Position numbers and translations under genes: made by a program. Positions 8,463 through 17,285 of a stretch of DNA of 64,000 bases are shown here, in pieces (within the stretch, counting starts at the first letter, position 1; every line of letters starts with the position of its first letter). This DNA comes from Hahellaceae bacterium (GTDB taxonomy: Bacteria > Pseudomonadota > Gammaproteobacteria > Pseudomonadales > Oleiphilaceae), in NCBI GenBank assembly GCA_016716085.1, contig JADJWY010000008.1, positions 248,001-312,000 on the forward strand, in the 5' to 3' direction. The notes beneath the pieces were generated by a model. It saw only the letters and a list, made by a program, of their open reading frames with translations, was not told the DNA's origin and searched no databases.

Positions 8463-9473
8463 TTAAGGGTACCAAAGCGCCCGCGCCGTCAGGTCGTAGT
8501 GAGCACGATCTTGCAGGCTCGGACACCACTGGGCCTGTGACCGAACCGCTGCAACTAAAAAATCCAACAGGATCAGATGGCGGCGCAATACCCGTTTCAG
8601 GCGATGAGGCAGAATCGGATGAAAGAAGCCCATCAGTCGTGTCAGTTGCAACGGATTCTTTCGCGCCCAGGCCCAGGATCCCATTTCGAGTGTCAGAGGC
8701 AGAAAAGGCGAGGCCTGGTTGAGTGATTCCAGATAAAGATAATCCCAGAGGTCGCCATGGGTCCCGTAGTTCGCGAATTGTGGCTCGAATAGGTACACGT
8801 GATTGGGGTAGGTCTCAAACAGTAGATTGCGCAGCGCATAGACCTCTGGCAAGTGTTGAATGGGGGTGCTGCGGCCCGCAAACGGAAACCAGATCCGGTC
8901 GTTGAAGCCAAATCCTGAGTGGCAATCCAGCACCAGACTAAAAGGTGCCTTAAAGAGATGCTCTCTGACAAAAACGCACAGGGCTTCAGCTTCAGGTTCC
9001 ATAGGGGCATCAAGAGCTCCTCTGTACCAGGGCAGCCGGGTTGTCAATCGGTGCCCCCCCAACAGGAGCGGTACAGGATCGGCCGCATCCAGTGGCGCAT
9101 GGCGCATCAGGTCAATCCCGTTTCCATTTGAGCGAGTGTTGCGAATCATGCCGGAGGGGTTAAGCGCAGGAATCATAAAAAGCTGCACATCGTTCAACTC
9201 GGCCTGTAAATGTGTGTCCCAGACCAGCCGTTTAATGAGCGTTTCCAGAAAGGCGAGGATGACTTGCGTACCGATACGTTCCAGACCATGAATGCCGCCG
9301 GTCAGCAGAAGGGCAGGCTTATCAGGCAGCGCATCGCCAACCTGAAGCGCGTCAATCGGAAGGTTATGGCCGCGAAACCGGACGCGGGTGAGAACCCGGT
9401 GGCGGATGTAGGGCGCGCCCTGCTGCAGCAGGCGTTCCAGCTTGTTCAACTCCTGAATGGGGATGCTTGACAC
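8463..9473 (-). CDS. M14-like zinc carboxypeptidase
   Basis: A 336-residue protein with the M14 zinc site: GGIHGLERIG (His62 and Glu65, HxxE), LDCHSG for the third ligand, and LTLEMGSW containing the likely catalytic Glu. NPSGMIRNTRSNGNGIDLMR is the usual Arg/Asn substrate-binding stretch. No signal peptide is evident, suggesting a cytosolic enzyme of the deacylase/aminoacylase-like or murein-peptide branch of M14. It lies upstream of the OmpA-like gene on the same strand with a gap of about 230 bases, so it may have its own transcript. Exact substrate cannot be inferred. Confidence 0.8.
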   Translation of the reverse strand: MSSIPIQELNKLERLLQQGAPYIRHRVLTRVRFRGHNLPIDALQVGDALPDKPALLLTGGIHGLERIGTQVILAFLETLIKRLVWDTHLQAELNDVQLFMIPALNPSGMIRNTRSNGNGIDLMRHAPLDAADPVPLLLGGHRLTTRLPWYRGALDAPMEPEAEALCVFVREHLFKAPFSLVLDCHSGFGFNDRIWFPFAGRSTPIQHLPEVYALRNLLFETYPNHVYLFEPQFANYGTHGDLWDYLYLESLNQASPFLPLTLEMGSWAWARKNPLQLTRLMGFFHPILPHRLKRVLRRHLILLDFLVAAVRSQAQWCPSLQDRAHYDLTARALWYP

Positions 9474-9608
9474 GGCAATGCTCCAAGGGCGGGTTCGACA
9501 CGCGAATTGATCAGTCTGGCGGATGACTATGACAGCGAGATGAAACGTCTACGCCACAGGGAATGTTTGCTATGATGGTAGGATTGCCGTGATTGAAGAG
9601 GTAAAAAC

Positions 9609-10481
9609 GTGCGCGTGTCCCATCGTCTGTCTCGCCAGCTTGCCAGGCCGGTTATTGCGACGCTGTGGTTGACCGCGGCGGTCGGCCTTGGTCAGTCTGG
9701 CTCGGTAACGGCCGAGAAGCTGGCACCAGAATTTGAAATGGAGCGTTTGCTGTTGCAAGTTCAGGAGCAGGTGACACAGGGCAATTTTGAGGCTATGCGG
9801 GCCTCTTTGCTTGAAATGGACGCATTGGGGGCTGAGCTCCCCCCTGACTATCATTACTTTAATGCGCTCCTCGCTAAAGAAGAGCGCCGTCTGATCGAGG
9901 CGCGGGATAGCCTGGTGCGCTACGTAAATCAGGCTGGACGCGATGCGCCACATTACCAGCAGGCCCTGGCCTCAATTACTGCGCTGGGCAAAGAAATTGA
10001 GTTGCAACAGAAACCCGCCCCAGCCGCACAATCGGCATTGCCAGAAATCGAGTCAGCCGATCGTACGACTTATGAAACCCGCTTACGTGAACTTTATCTG
10101 GTGGATAGCACCCAGGTGGCTTTGGTCGAACACATCAACGCGCTGCTGGCAACGCATGTCTATGTCGACGCGCGTGTGCATCGGCTCAATCAGCGCGAGG
10201 GTATTCAGTATCAGGTCAGCGTGAGTGACGGGCAGATCCTGCTGCAGGAAACCCGTTATGATGAGGCAGGGAAAGCGGCGTACAGCATCAGCAAAACAAC
10301 CGTATTTGGTGTGAATCCCTACCTGCCATCCGGTTGCGATGCCGCGCATTACCTGTGTTGGATCGTTCATCCCGTCAACACCGCTGATCGCTGGTTAGTG
10401 ATCGAATCCGACGAAGCCGCGCTCGAAGAGTTGCACAAGGCCCTGGCATTTCTGATTCGTCACTTGCAGGGGAAGGGTTAA
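9609..10481 (+). CDS. Exported protein of unknown function
   Basis: Starts at GTG (9609) with GAGGT about 6 bases upstream; this start gives a basic N-terminus and a hydrophobic stretch (VIATLWLTAAVGLGQ) consistent with a signal peptide cleaved near residue 34. The next 80 residues are helical and TPR-like (ERLLLQVQEQVTQGNFEAMR), and the C-terminal half is predicted mixed alpha/beta with an unpaired SGCDAAHYLCW cysteine pair. I do not recognise a family. The 3' end overlaps the convergent CHASE2 kinase gene by 4 bases. It stands alone on its strand. Periplasmic location is inferred from the signal peptide only. Confidence 0.7.
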   Translation: MRVSHRLSRQLARPVIATLWLTAAVGLGQSGSVTAEKLAPEFEMERLLLQVQEQVTQGNFEAMRASLLEMDALGAELPPDYHYFNALLAKEERRLIEARDSLVRYVNQAGRDAPHYQQALASITALGKEIELQQKPAPAAQSALPEIESADRTTYETRLRELYLVDSTQVALVEHINALLATHVYVDARVHRLNQREGIQYQVSVSDGQILLQETRYDEAGKAAYSISKTTVFGVNPYLPSGCDAAHYLCWIVHPVNTADRWLVIESDEAALEELHKALAFLIRHLQGKG

Positions 10482-13033
10482 TTCTCCCGGTGTTCCGGCA
10501 GTTCGAACCAGAACCGACTGCCATGTCCCTCCCGACTTTCCACGCCAACTGTTCCGCCATGACGTTCCACAACTGTCTTTACAAACTTTAGCCCCAGGCC
10601 ACTGCCCGGTTTCCTGGTTTGCTCTGAGCTTTGGGTTCGTTGAAAGCTTGTGAACAGGCGCGGAATCTCCTGCGCGGCAATACCGGGTCCGTGATCTTCA
10701 ACCTCGAGGCGAATCCAGGTGCCAACGCGTCGTGTCGTCAGCGTGACCTGACTCTGTGCCGGTGAAAACTTGATGGCATTGCCCACCAGATTTCCCAGGG
10801 CACGATCCAGCAAGTCAGCGTTGCCAAGCACATACAGATCGGTGTCCACCTCGTTGAGTTCAAGACTCACCTGCATCGTTGCCGCCTGCGCACTGACCGT
10901 ATCCAGCGTATTGTCGATAATGTCAGCGATTGCGCACGGGTACAGGTTGAGCTCAGTCTGGGCCTCGACACGGGCCAGTTGCAGAAATTCGTCGGCCAGC
11001 AACAAGCTTCTGCGCGTGAGCGTGTGCAGTGTGGCAATCACCGCTTTGATATTGTCCGGTGTAACCGCTTCCCGCCGGGCGCGCTCAAGAATGGCCAGTT
11101 GTGATGAAAGGGGCGAGCGTAAGTCGTGAGAAATGAAATTAATCGTCTCCAGTCGCTCCTGCTGCGCGGCATGTTCGGCACTGATATCTGACAGACTGAC
11201 GATCACCCCTGAATTACCTTTGTGACTCAGTTGCAGTGGGGCTATGAGAATTCGCCAGGCGTGTTCGCCCTGAATCCAGGTGCGGGTCGCGGAGGATCCA
11301 TGGATGGCGGCGCCTCGAATCAGGTGGCTCCATTGCGCGTCACCATCCGGGTGCTGTTGGCGCTCGTCCAGCAGCAGACCCAGGGGTGTGCCTTGATCCA
11401 GGGTGTTGTCGAGCCAACGCTTGGCCGATTCGTTGGCGTAAAAGAGACGCCCCAGTTCGTCGGTAATTAAAATCCCATCGGGCATGCGTTCCAGGGTTTC
11501 ACTAACGAAACGGCGCATATCCTGAAGAGAGCGAATTGCATAATGAACCTGCCGGATCCGCCGTTCGACCAATTGTACCCGTTTGCCCCGTGGCAAGCCC
11601 TCCTTAGCGAGAGGGAGTTCAAGCCGATTCAGATACTGACAGATTCTGTCCAGATCGGGGCGGGTCGCTTCAAACTCCATTTCCAGTTGCATTTGCCCCA
11701 TGCCTGGGAGTGGACAGACGAACTGAAAGCGCCCCAGCTCATCAAAGTGTGCATGACCGCGGGATTCGGCGTAGGGAACGCCAGGCTTGAACGCCCAGGC
11801 ATCCGGTTTCAGCATCAGAACAAGTTGCTGTCCCCATTGTTTAACGGTGTCGTTCGGGATCAGAGTTTTTAATCCAGGTTCGTTGCTAAGGCGATAAATC
11901 TCCTCGTTAAGAAAACGGTTAAGACTGTTGAAACGACGCCAGCTCCAGACCGGATAGGCCAGAATCATGGTCAGCAGGGATGTGCCGGGGGGTAGCCAGG
12001 TAGAACGGGTAAACAGTAACAGACAGGATACCCCAAAAACGCCGAGCATCAGCAGAAGCGAGAGTGGCCAATTAAACTGAGGCGGAACCCGCGGAAACAG
12101 AATCGCCGCCATCAGAATGGCACACAGTGTCAGTACCAGCGTATTGCTGGTGGGCAGGGTCTCCGTCAGTTGTTGGTGAACCAATCCATCGTAAACGGTG
12201 GCATGCACTTCAACCCCCGCCATCGGGGAGGACTTCCCCGAAAAAGGCGTCGTGAGAAAGTCACCTAAACCGGCCGCCGTTGCACCGACAAAGATGGTTT
12301 TGCCAGCCAGTAGTTCCGCTGGAACGGTTCCGTTGAGTACATCAACGTAAGAAAATCGGGGAATGTGGCGCGCCTGTCCGCGAAAGGGAATACCGGCCAG
12401 GCGGTCCTTGAAATGGGCAACATAGGTGCTCAGTGCGGTAGGGTGATTTTCCAGTGCCAGCGCCATCGGTAAAGCTGGCCAGGGAGATCCGGGATCGCCT
12501 TCGTATAAACGGATCTGTCGGACGATACCATCCTCATCCAGCGGCAGATGCACATGCCCGAGTCCTTTTGCGGCAGCCAGCAGAGTCGGGGTTGGGAGAA
12601 TCGGCCGGAATTCGCTACCAGACTGTTGTAAATGCAGAGGCATCCAGACCCGGCCATGCCGTTTCATAGCCTCGGCCATCAGCGTATCGCTCAGACCCGC
12701 TGACTCAGAAAACAGAATATCCAGCGCCACCGGCCCCGAGGCAGCCTCTTCCAGATGACCCAGAAGCTGGGCATGGTATTCGCGTGGCCAGGGCCAGCGA
12801 CCCAGTGCTTCCAGACTATGTTCGTCGATAGCGATAATGACACTCTGGCTGGCTCTTTCCGGCGCGGGCAGCCGAAGGAGCATGTCATAGGTCAGGTAGT
12901 CCAGTCGTTGAATTGCGGGCATCTGATTCAGGACGAGCGCGATAAGGCAGAGCAACAATGTAAAGCGCAGTCGCTCGTCCAACTTAAGTGTCCGGGCGCG
13001 TTGAAACAGCTGCTTCAGGGGCAAAGGCATCAT
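10478..13033 (-). CDS. CHASE2-domain sensor histidine kinase
   Basis: 851 residues. One N-terminal membrane segment (about 23-40) precedes a periplasmic CHASE2 domain with the usual DYLTYDMLLRLP, ALDILFSE and GKTIFVGATAAGLGD stretches. About three membrane segments follow (residues 290-370), then a linker, a PAS domain (ERMPDGILITDELGRLFYAN), a HisKA domain with the phospho-acceptor in INFISHDLRSPLSS, and a HATPase (GNLVGNAIKFSPA, DHGPGIA, GSGLGLKFV). The gene is the last of a three-gene operon with an OmpR-type regulator and a FecR-domain protein; its start overlaps the fecR-like stop as ATGA. CHASE2 is an extracytoplasmic sensor; the neighbouring FecR protein is a plausible periplasmic partner. 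Confidence 0.92.
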   Translation of the reverse strand: MMPLPLKQLFQRARTLKLDERLRFTLLLCLIALVLNQMPAIQRLDYLTYDMLLRLPAPERASQSVIIAIDEHSLEALGRWPWPREYHAQLLGHLEEAASGPVALDILFSESAGLSDTLMAEAMKRHGRVWMPLHLQQSGSEFRPILPTPTLLAAAKGLGHVHLPLDEDGIVRQIRLYEGDPGSPWPALPMALALENHPTALSTYVAHFKDRLAGIPFRGQARHIPRFSYVDVLNGTVPAELLAGKTIFVGATAAGLGDFLTTPFSGKSSPMAGVEVHATVYDGLVHQQLTETLPTSNTLVLTLCAILMAAILFPRVPPQFNWPLSLLLMLGVFGVSCLLLFTRSTWLPPGTSLLTMILAYPVWSWRRFNSLNRFLNEEIYRLSNEPGLKTLIPNDTVKQWGQQLVLMLKPDAWAFKPGVPYAESRGHAHFDELGRFQFVCPLPGMGQMQLEMEFEATRPDLDRICQYLNRLELPLAKEGLPRGKRVQLVERRIRQVHYAIRSLQDMRRFVSETLERMPDGILITDELGRLFYANESAKRWLDNTLDQGTPLGLLLDERQQHPDGDAQWSHLIRGAAIHGSSATRTWIQGEHAWRILIAPLQLSHKGNSGVIVSLSDISAEHAAQQERLETINFISHDLRSPLSSQLAILERARREAVTPDNIKAVIATLHTLTRRSLLLADEFLQLARVEAQTELNLYPCAIADIIDNTLDTVSAQAATMQVSLELNEVDTDLYVLGNADLLDRALGNLVGNAIKFSPAQSQVTLTTRRVGTWIRLEVEDHGPGIAAQEIPRLFTSFQRTQSSEQTRKPGSGLGLKFVKTVVERHGGTVGVESREGHGSRFWFELPEHREN

Positions 13034-14625
13034 TGCCGTGCATTCTCAATGCGCACGGTTTCGTAGGGGCCGAAACCGGAGGTCGTCAGTTCATCGCCCA
13101 AGGCTCGTACCCGAACATACCAGGACTTGTCTGGTGACAGATCCAGCGTTGCGCTAGGCTCCAGTAGCCGCAGAGTGCTGGTGATGCGGCTGAAGAACTC
13201 ATCCTCCGCGATTTGCAATTCATAGGCGCTGGCACCGGCAACCTGACGCCAATAGACTTTGGCGCGGTTTAAGGCATAGTTCACGGCAATAATGCGGGTT
13301 TCATCCAGTGTCCCGGATATTTTGATCATGCGGGCAGGGGTGTAGGCAAAGGTGTCTCCACCCGCCAGTGTGACGACGCGCCAGTAGTAGATCCCTGGTC
13401 GCAAGGGGACTTCCGGGCGGGTTTCATTTACCGCCGCAAACCCGGTCCGTGTGACCAATGAGGCAAAGTCGGCCGAGTGGGAAATTTCGAGACTGGACAA
13501 TACCGCTGCACTTTGGGTCTGCCACTGAAATTTCAGGCTTTGTTCCGGGTGGACAGTGCCGTCAGCGGGTGACTGTAATTCAGCTGGCGGCGCGTTCTGC
13601 TTCACTTTAAAGGCGGCAACGGCGTCGTCGCTTTCCATGCCATTCTCGCCAACACTTCGAACAGTAAGGCGATAATCTCCGTTGCTCAGTGAGGTAAAAG
13701 CCAGACGAGGTTCACTGGTTTGTCCGTCGATGAGGGTTGCCCCGCTATCAGCTGCGCTCAGACGCCACCGGTACTGGCTGACCGCTTTAACCTCTGTCCA
13801 GGTGATACTGACAGGAAGGATTTCAAACAGGCTGTCAGCCGGCAGGACGGGGGCCTCAGGCAGTGACTCGATCAGACCATCTCCCCGGCCCACCTGGAAG
13901 CCCTGGCCCGCCTCAAGCGTGACAGCACCTTTGGCCGACTTTAATTCAACCCGGCCCTCGGTGACCTCTGCACGGGTAACCTGGTTGTCGGCGGTTAAAC
14001 GGAACTCGGTTCCGCGGACGGCGGCGACAGCGCCGGGTGTGGTTACTTCGTAGCGACCCGCGGGTTCCCGTATCGGTGTGACGCGGTTTTCGATACTGCC
14101 TTCAATCAGTTTAAAACGGGTGTCCATCATGCCGGTCGCCCCGTAGCGCGTCATACGATTGAGTATGATGTGCGTTCCCGGCGCCAGATCAACTTCACTG
14201 CCATCGGCAAAACGCAAGGTGACTTCTGCTTCGGCAGTCTTAACTTCGTCCCCCACCAGAAGGTTGGAAGGCACCGCAGTCTCGATCCAGGCCTGCGTAT
14301 GTGCTCGCCTGATGAGGGGGCTGCGCGAGGCCCGCAACAGGGTGGCCGCTGCGGGCCCCTGATTTAGCCAGCTGACCGGGATTCGTATGGGTGTTCCGGG
14401 CTTGAGCAAATAGGGTTCTTTAAGCGCGTTATACTGTATCAGGTCTGACCAGTGTCGTTCCGGCTTCAAATACCGTTGGCCAATCACATCCAGGTGTTCG
14501 CCAGGGCGACTGAGATAGATCCACTCCGGGTCAGGATTTTCGGCCTGAAGCGTCAGTGGCATCAGGCTGATCACCAGGATCAGCCAGAACAACAGACGCA
14601 GAGGGGGGCGGGGAACTCCGTGCAT
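13030..14625 (-). CDS. Exported LysM-FecR-domain protein with fibronectin-like repeats
   Basis: 531 residues: signal peptide (residues 1-28, LLFWLILVISLMPLTLQA), a LysM-like module (HLDVIGQRYL, LIQYNALKEPYLLKPGTPIRIP), a FecR domain (DGSEVDLAPGTHI, VTTPGAVAAVRGTEFRL, VTEGRVEL), then two or three Ig/fibronectin-like repeats, each with a YRWRL/YYWRVV-type strand. FecR domains are found in anti-sigma regulators and in many periplasmic proteins next to CHASE2 proteins. LysM suggests peptidoglycan binding. It lies between the response regulator (9 bases) and the CHASE2 kinase (ATGA overlap), pointing to a single signalling unit in which this protein senses or scaffolds at the cell wall. Confidence 0.9.
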   Translation of the reverse strand: MHGVPRPPLRLLFWLILVISLMPLTLQAENPDPEWIYLSRPGEHLDVIGQRYLKPERHWSDLIQYNALKEPYLLKPGTPIRIPVSWLNQGPAAATLLRASRSPLIRRAHTQAWIETAVPSNLLVGDEVKTAEAEVTLRFADGSEVDLAPGTHIILNRMTRYGATGMMDTRFKLIEGSIENRVTPIREPAGRYEVTTPGAVAAVRGTEFRLTADNQVTRAEVTEGRVELKSAKGAVTLEAGQGFQVGRGDGLIESLPEAPVLPADSLFEILPVSITWTEVKAVSQYRWRLSAADSGATLIDGQTSEPRLAFTSLSNGDYRLTVRSVGENGMESDDAVAAFKVKQNAPPAELQSPADGTVHPEQSLKFQWQTQSAAVLSSLEISHSADFASLVTRTGFAAVNETRPEVPLRPGIYYWRVVTLAGGDTFAYTPARMIKISGTLDETRIIAVNYALNRAKVYWRQVAGASAYELQIAEDEFFSRITSTLRLLEPSATLDLSPDKSWYVRVRALGDELTTSGFGPYETVRIENARQ

Positions 14626-14634
14626 AGGCGTCCG

Positions 14635-15354
14635 TCAGGCGTCTTCCTCCGCTTCGGCGGGCGCGTTGGGATCTACGGTTTCGAGGCGGTAACCATGCTG
14701 ATAAATGGTCTTGATGCGAAAGCCATTTTCCGGTTTGATGCCGAGCTTCCGGCGCAGTCGGCTCATGTGTGTATCAACGGTTCGGGTATTGATGTCGCTG
14801 TTAATCCCCCAGACCCTGTCCAACAGATATTTGCGTGACAGCAGTCTCCCCTTGTTTTCGAACAGGAAACAGCTCAGCTCAAAATCTTTGTCTGTGAGTG
14901 TCAGGGCTTCGCCGTTGAGCTTCATCGTTTTGCGGCGCAGGTTCAGCTCGAAAGGACCATGCTGCACAGTTTCCTCTTCGTTTCCAGCGTGAACATGCCG
15001 TCGTGCCAGGGCCGCCAGGCGCGCGCGTAACTCACCTGCGCGGGCAGGTTTGACCATGTAATCGTCGGCACCTGCCTGCAACGCAGTGACGATGTCTTCC
15101 TCCGCCTCCCGTTGGGTCAGAAACAAAATCGGAATGGGCCAGTCGAGGGTGGCCCGAATTTGTTTAAGAATGTCGACACCATCCATGTCGGGCAGCTGCC
15201 AGTCCATGATCAGCATGTCGAAGCTGTCGTGGGTAACGGCGTGGGTAAAGGATTTGCCCGTGTTGAAGTGGGCGCAATCATGGCCGCTGGGCTCAAGGAT
15301 ATCCAAAATATGGCGGGCCAGGTGCGGCTCATCTTCCAGTAACGCAATTTTCAT
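14635..15354 (-). CDS. OmpR/PhoB-family response regulator
   Basis: A two-domain regulator: receiver with ALLEDEPH, phospho-acceptor in LIMDWQLPDMDG, conserved FLTQRE and MVKPAR, followed by a winged-helix DNA-binding domain ending DTHMSRLRRKLGI and IKTIYQHGYRLE. ATG at 15352-15354 gives the standard N-terminus; the open frame runs 15 codons further upstream. A short acidic tail (EAEEDA) follows the wing. It is the first gene of the operon with the FecR-domain protein and CHASE2 kinase, which is its probable cognate kinase. Divergent from bolA; the 140-base gap should hold the operon promoter. Confidence 0.92.
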   Translation of the reverse strand: MKIALLEDEPHLARHILDILEPSGHDCAHFNTGKSFTHAVTHDSFDMLIMDWQLPDMDGVDILKQIRATLDWPIPILFLTQREAEEDIVTALQAGADDYMVKPARAGELRARLAALARRHVHAGNEEETVQHGPFELNLRRKTMKLNGEALTLTDKDFELSCFLFENKGRLLSRKYLLDRVWGINSDINTRTVDTHMSRLRRKLGIKPENGFRIKTIYQHGYRLETVDPNAPAEAEEDA

Positions 15355-15494
15355 GTGCACAAAAACTCTGGGAGTAAGACCCTTCAAGTGTGGCAGCAAA
15401 TCGGCGCTTCGGCCAATTCCTCCCCGAAAAACGCTTTTGTTGCCAGCGCTGCAGGGTGGTACACTCGAAAAATTACCCGTGGAAGTTTTCGAAT

Positions 15495-15830
15495 ATGAAT
15501 AAGCCGGTTGAAACCGAGTTAACGCAACGACTGACTCAGCAATTTTCGCCGCAGGTGCTCCAGGTTGAGAATGAAAGCCATCGACATAGTGTGCCGCCGG
15601 GTTCAGAAACCCACTTTAAGGTCGTGTTGGTGTGCGACCAGTTTGAGGGACTGCGTCAGGTTCAGCGTCACCAGAAAATTTATCAGGCCCTGGCTTCGTT
15701 GATGCCGTCTCCTGTGCATGCATTGGCCCTGCATACCTTTGCCCCTTCTGAATGGAAGGAACAACCTGAAGTGCCGGCTTCACCCAATTGTATGGGTGGC
15801 AGCAAACACGACAAGCGGGATCACGCATGA
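15495..15830 (+). CDS. BolA family protein
   Basis: About 111 residues. The BolA fold is clear: LQVENESHRHSVPPGSETHF and a downstream VSxxF-like strand (KVVLVCDQFEGLRQVQRHQKIY), then VHALALHTFAPSEW. The conserved His of the HxxxxxGSETHF region is the usual iron-sulfur/glutaredoxin contact. A C-terminal tail of about 20 residues containing a single Cys (SPNCMGGSKH) resembles proteobacterial BolA tails. Start at 15495; its stop overlaps the yciO start as ATGA, so both genes are co-translated. BolA proteins act in iron-sulfur trafficking and stress-linked shape control. Confidence 0.9.
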   Translation: MNKPVETELTQRLTQQFSPQVLQVENESHRHSVPPGSETHFKVVLVCDQFEGLRQVQRHQKIYQALASLMPSPVHALALHTFAPSEWKEQPEVPASPNCMGGSKHDKRDHA

Positions 15831-16450
15831 GCCAGTTTTTTCAGATTCACCCGGATAATCCCCAGGTACGCCTGATTCGTCAGGCGGTAGAGATCGTGCG
15901 CCAGGGGAAGGTGATTGTATATCCCACGGATTCGGGTTATGCCCTGGGGTGTGGCATCGGCGAGAAAACCGCGACTGACCGCATCCGCATGATTCGCCGA
16001 TTAGATGATCGTCACAACTTTACTCTGGTTTGTCGGGATCTGGCGGACATTTCCAACTTTGCCAAACTGGAAAATAGCGAGTACCGACTGGTCAAAAAAG
16101 CCACGCCTGGCCCGTTTACCTTCATACTCAATGCGACCTCTGAGGTTCCACGTCGCCTGCTGCATCCCAAACGGCGGCAGATCGGCATTCGCATCCCGGA
16201 TAATCGCATTGCTCAGGCGCTTCTCGAAGAACTTGGCGCCCCGTTGATGAGCACGACTCTCATTATGCCCGGTGAGGAAATGCCCCTGACGGATCCTTAT
16301 GATATCCGACAACTGCTGGAGCATCAGGTCGATCTGATTATTGATGGTGGATACTGCGGAATGGAACCGACGACCGTGATCAATTTGTCCGGTGATGAGG
16401 GGCCTGAGTTGATTCGACAAGGCGCAGGTGACCCCACGCCATTTCTTTAA
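15827..16450 (+). CDS. yciO: YciO family (Sua5/TsaC-like) protein
   Basis: The 207-residue protein matches YciO, a paralogue of the threonylcarbamoyl-AMP synthases Sua5/TsaC. Visible signatures are VIVYPTDSGYALGC, the KxR-type RIRMIRRLDDRHNFTLVCRDL, the ATPGPFTFIL loop and IRIPDN. The substrate pocket is for ATP, threonine and bicarbonate in the paralogues; YciO itself is reported to be weak or non-essential in tRNA t6A formation. Starts at ATG 15827 within the bolA stop. Convergent with an unknown gene downstream. Confidence 0.9.
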   Translation: MSQFFQIHPDNPQVRLIRQAVEIVRQGKVIVYPTDSGYALGCGIGEKTATDRIRMIRRLDDRHNFTLVCRDLADISNFAKLENSEYRLVKKATPGPFTFILNATSEVPRRLLHPKRRQIGIRIPDNRIAQALLEELGAPLMSTTLIMPGEEMPLTDPYDIRQLLEHQVDLIIDGGYCGMEPTTVINLSGDEGPELIRQGAGDPTPFL

Positions 16451-16495
16451 ACTGCTGCGCTAAAGTCTGGCAATACCGCTTTGAGCTGTTTGAAC

Positions 16496-17113
16496 TCAGA
16501 TGCTGATCGCCAGCTCAAAAGGTTTTTCCTCGCTGGCAGATGGCTTCTCTGGAGTTTGCGTCTGACGGAGCTGCTGCAACCGTTGGGCGATGTCCTGCAG
16601 CGAATTCAAAGACGCATCACCTGACACCACAGATTTGAGTGCCTGATTATCTGCGCCATAGAGTTTCTGCAGGCGAGAGGCGTTGGCGACAAACTCGACC
16701 GCGGGTTTGTGCTGGCTGACGCGATTGAACTGAATCCGCATCTCCGGGCTGGCATTGAGTGAGCGTTCCAGTTTGTCTTTGATGTCCTGTGGCAGACGCG
16801 CTTCGACTGCCAGGGTGCCGATTTCAGTTTTGCGTAGCTGAACCTGGGTGCCGGGGGGAATGCCGGCTTCGGCAAGTTTTTTCCGCAGCATGTGTTGTAG
16901 TTGGGCGGTTTCCTGGCCCAGATTGAAGCGCAGCTGGCTGACCGGAATCGTCAGCTTTCGTTCCGGGACGAAGGTCTCGCCAGACAATAAGACATGCTGT
17001 GGGCGTGCTTCGGTGCTGACAGGTGCCTGCGATGTCGCGGAAGTCTTCGACAACTCAGCTTTTTTCATCTGTTCGTAAGCGGTGTATCCATATTCAAGTA
17101 AGGTCTTTAACAT
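16496..17113 (-). CDS. Unknown protein, about 205 residues
   Basis: No family recognised. The likely start is ATG at 17113 (MLKTLLEYGYTAYEQ); the open frame goes 16 codons further up. The chain has no signal peptide or membrane helix. A linker rich in Ser, Thr and Ala follows the first 20 residues; residues 50-115 resemble a small alpha/beta domain (KLTIPVSQLRFNLGQ, GIPPGTQVQLRKTEIG), and the rest is helical with Gln-rich stretches. The middle part vaguely recalls flagellar hook-length control proteins, but without flagellar neighbours I do not call it so. Convergent with yciO and divergent from sbcB. Confidence 0.55.
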   Translation of the reverse strand: MLKTLLEYGYTAYEQMKKAELSKTSATSQAPVSTEARPQHVLLSGETFVPERKLTIPVSQLRFNLGQETAQLQHMLRKKLAEAGIPPGTQVQLRKTEIGTLAVEARLPQDIKDKLERSLNASPEMRIQFNRVSQHKPAVEFVANASRLQKLYGADNQALKSVVSGDASLNSLQDIAQRLQQLRQTQTPEKPSASEEKPFELAISI

Positions 17114-17285
17114 GGCTCGGCCTGTCTCTGCGTTGGGTGAGGGGTGTTCGCCTGGCGGCAAGGTTTCGTCTTGTGCACCCTGATGTTCAGTAACTATGCA
17201 GACTTTGTGCCACTGGTTGAACCTTAGCAGTGCATACAGTACTGTTTCACCGAGTTAACCTGGTGAAGACAATCTGGAGAACGAG

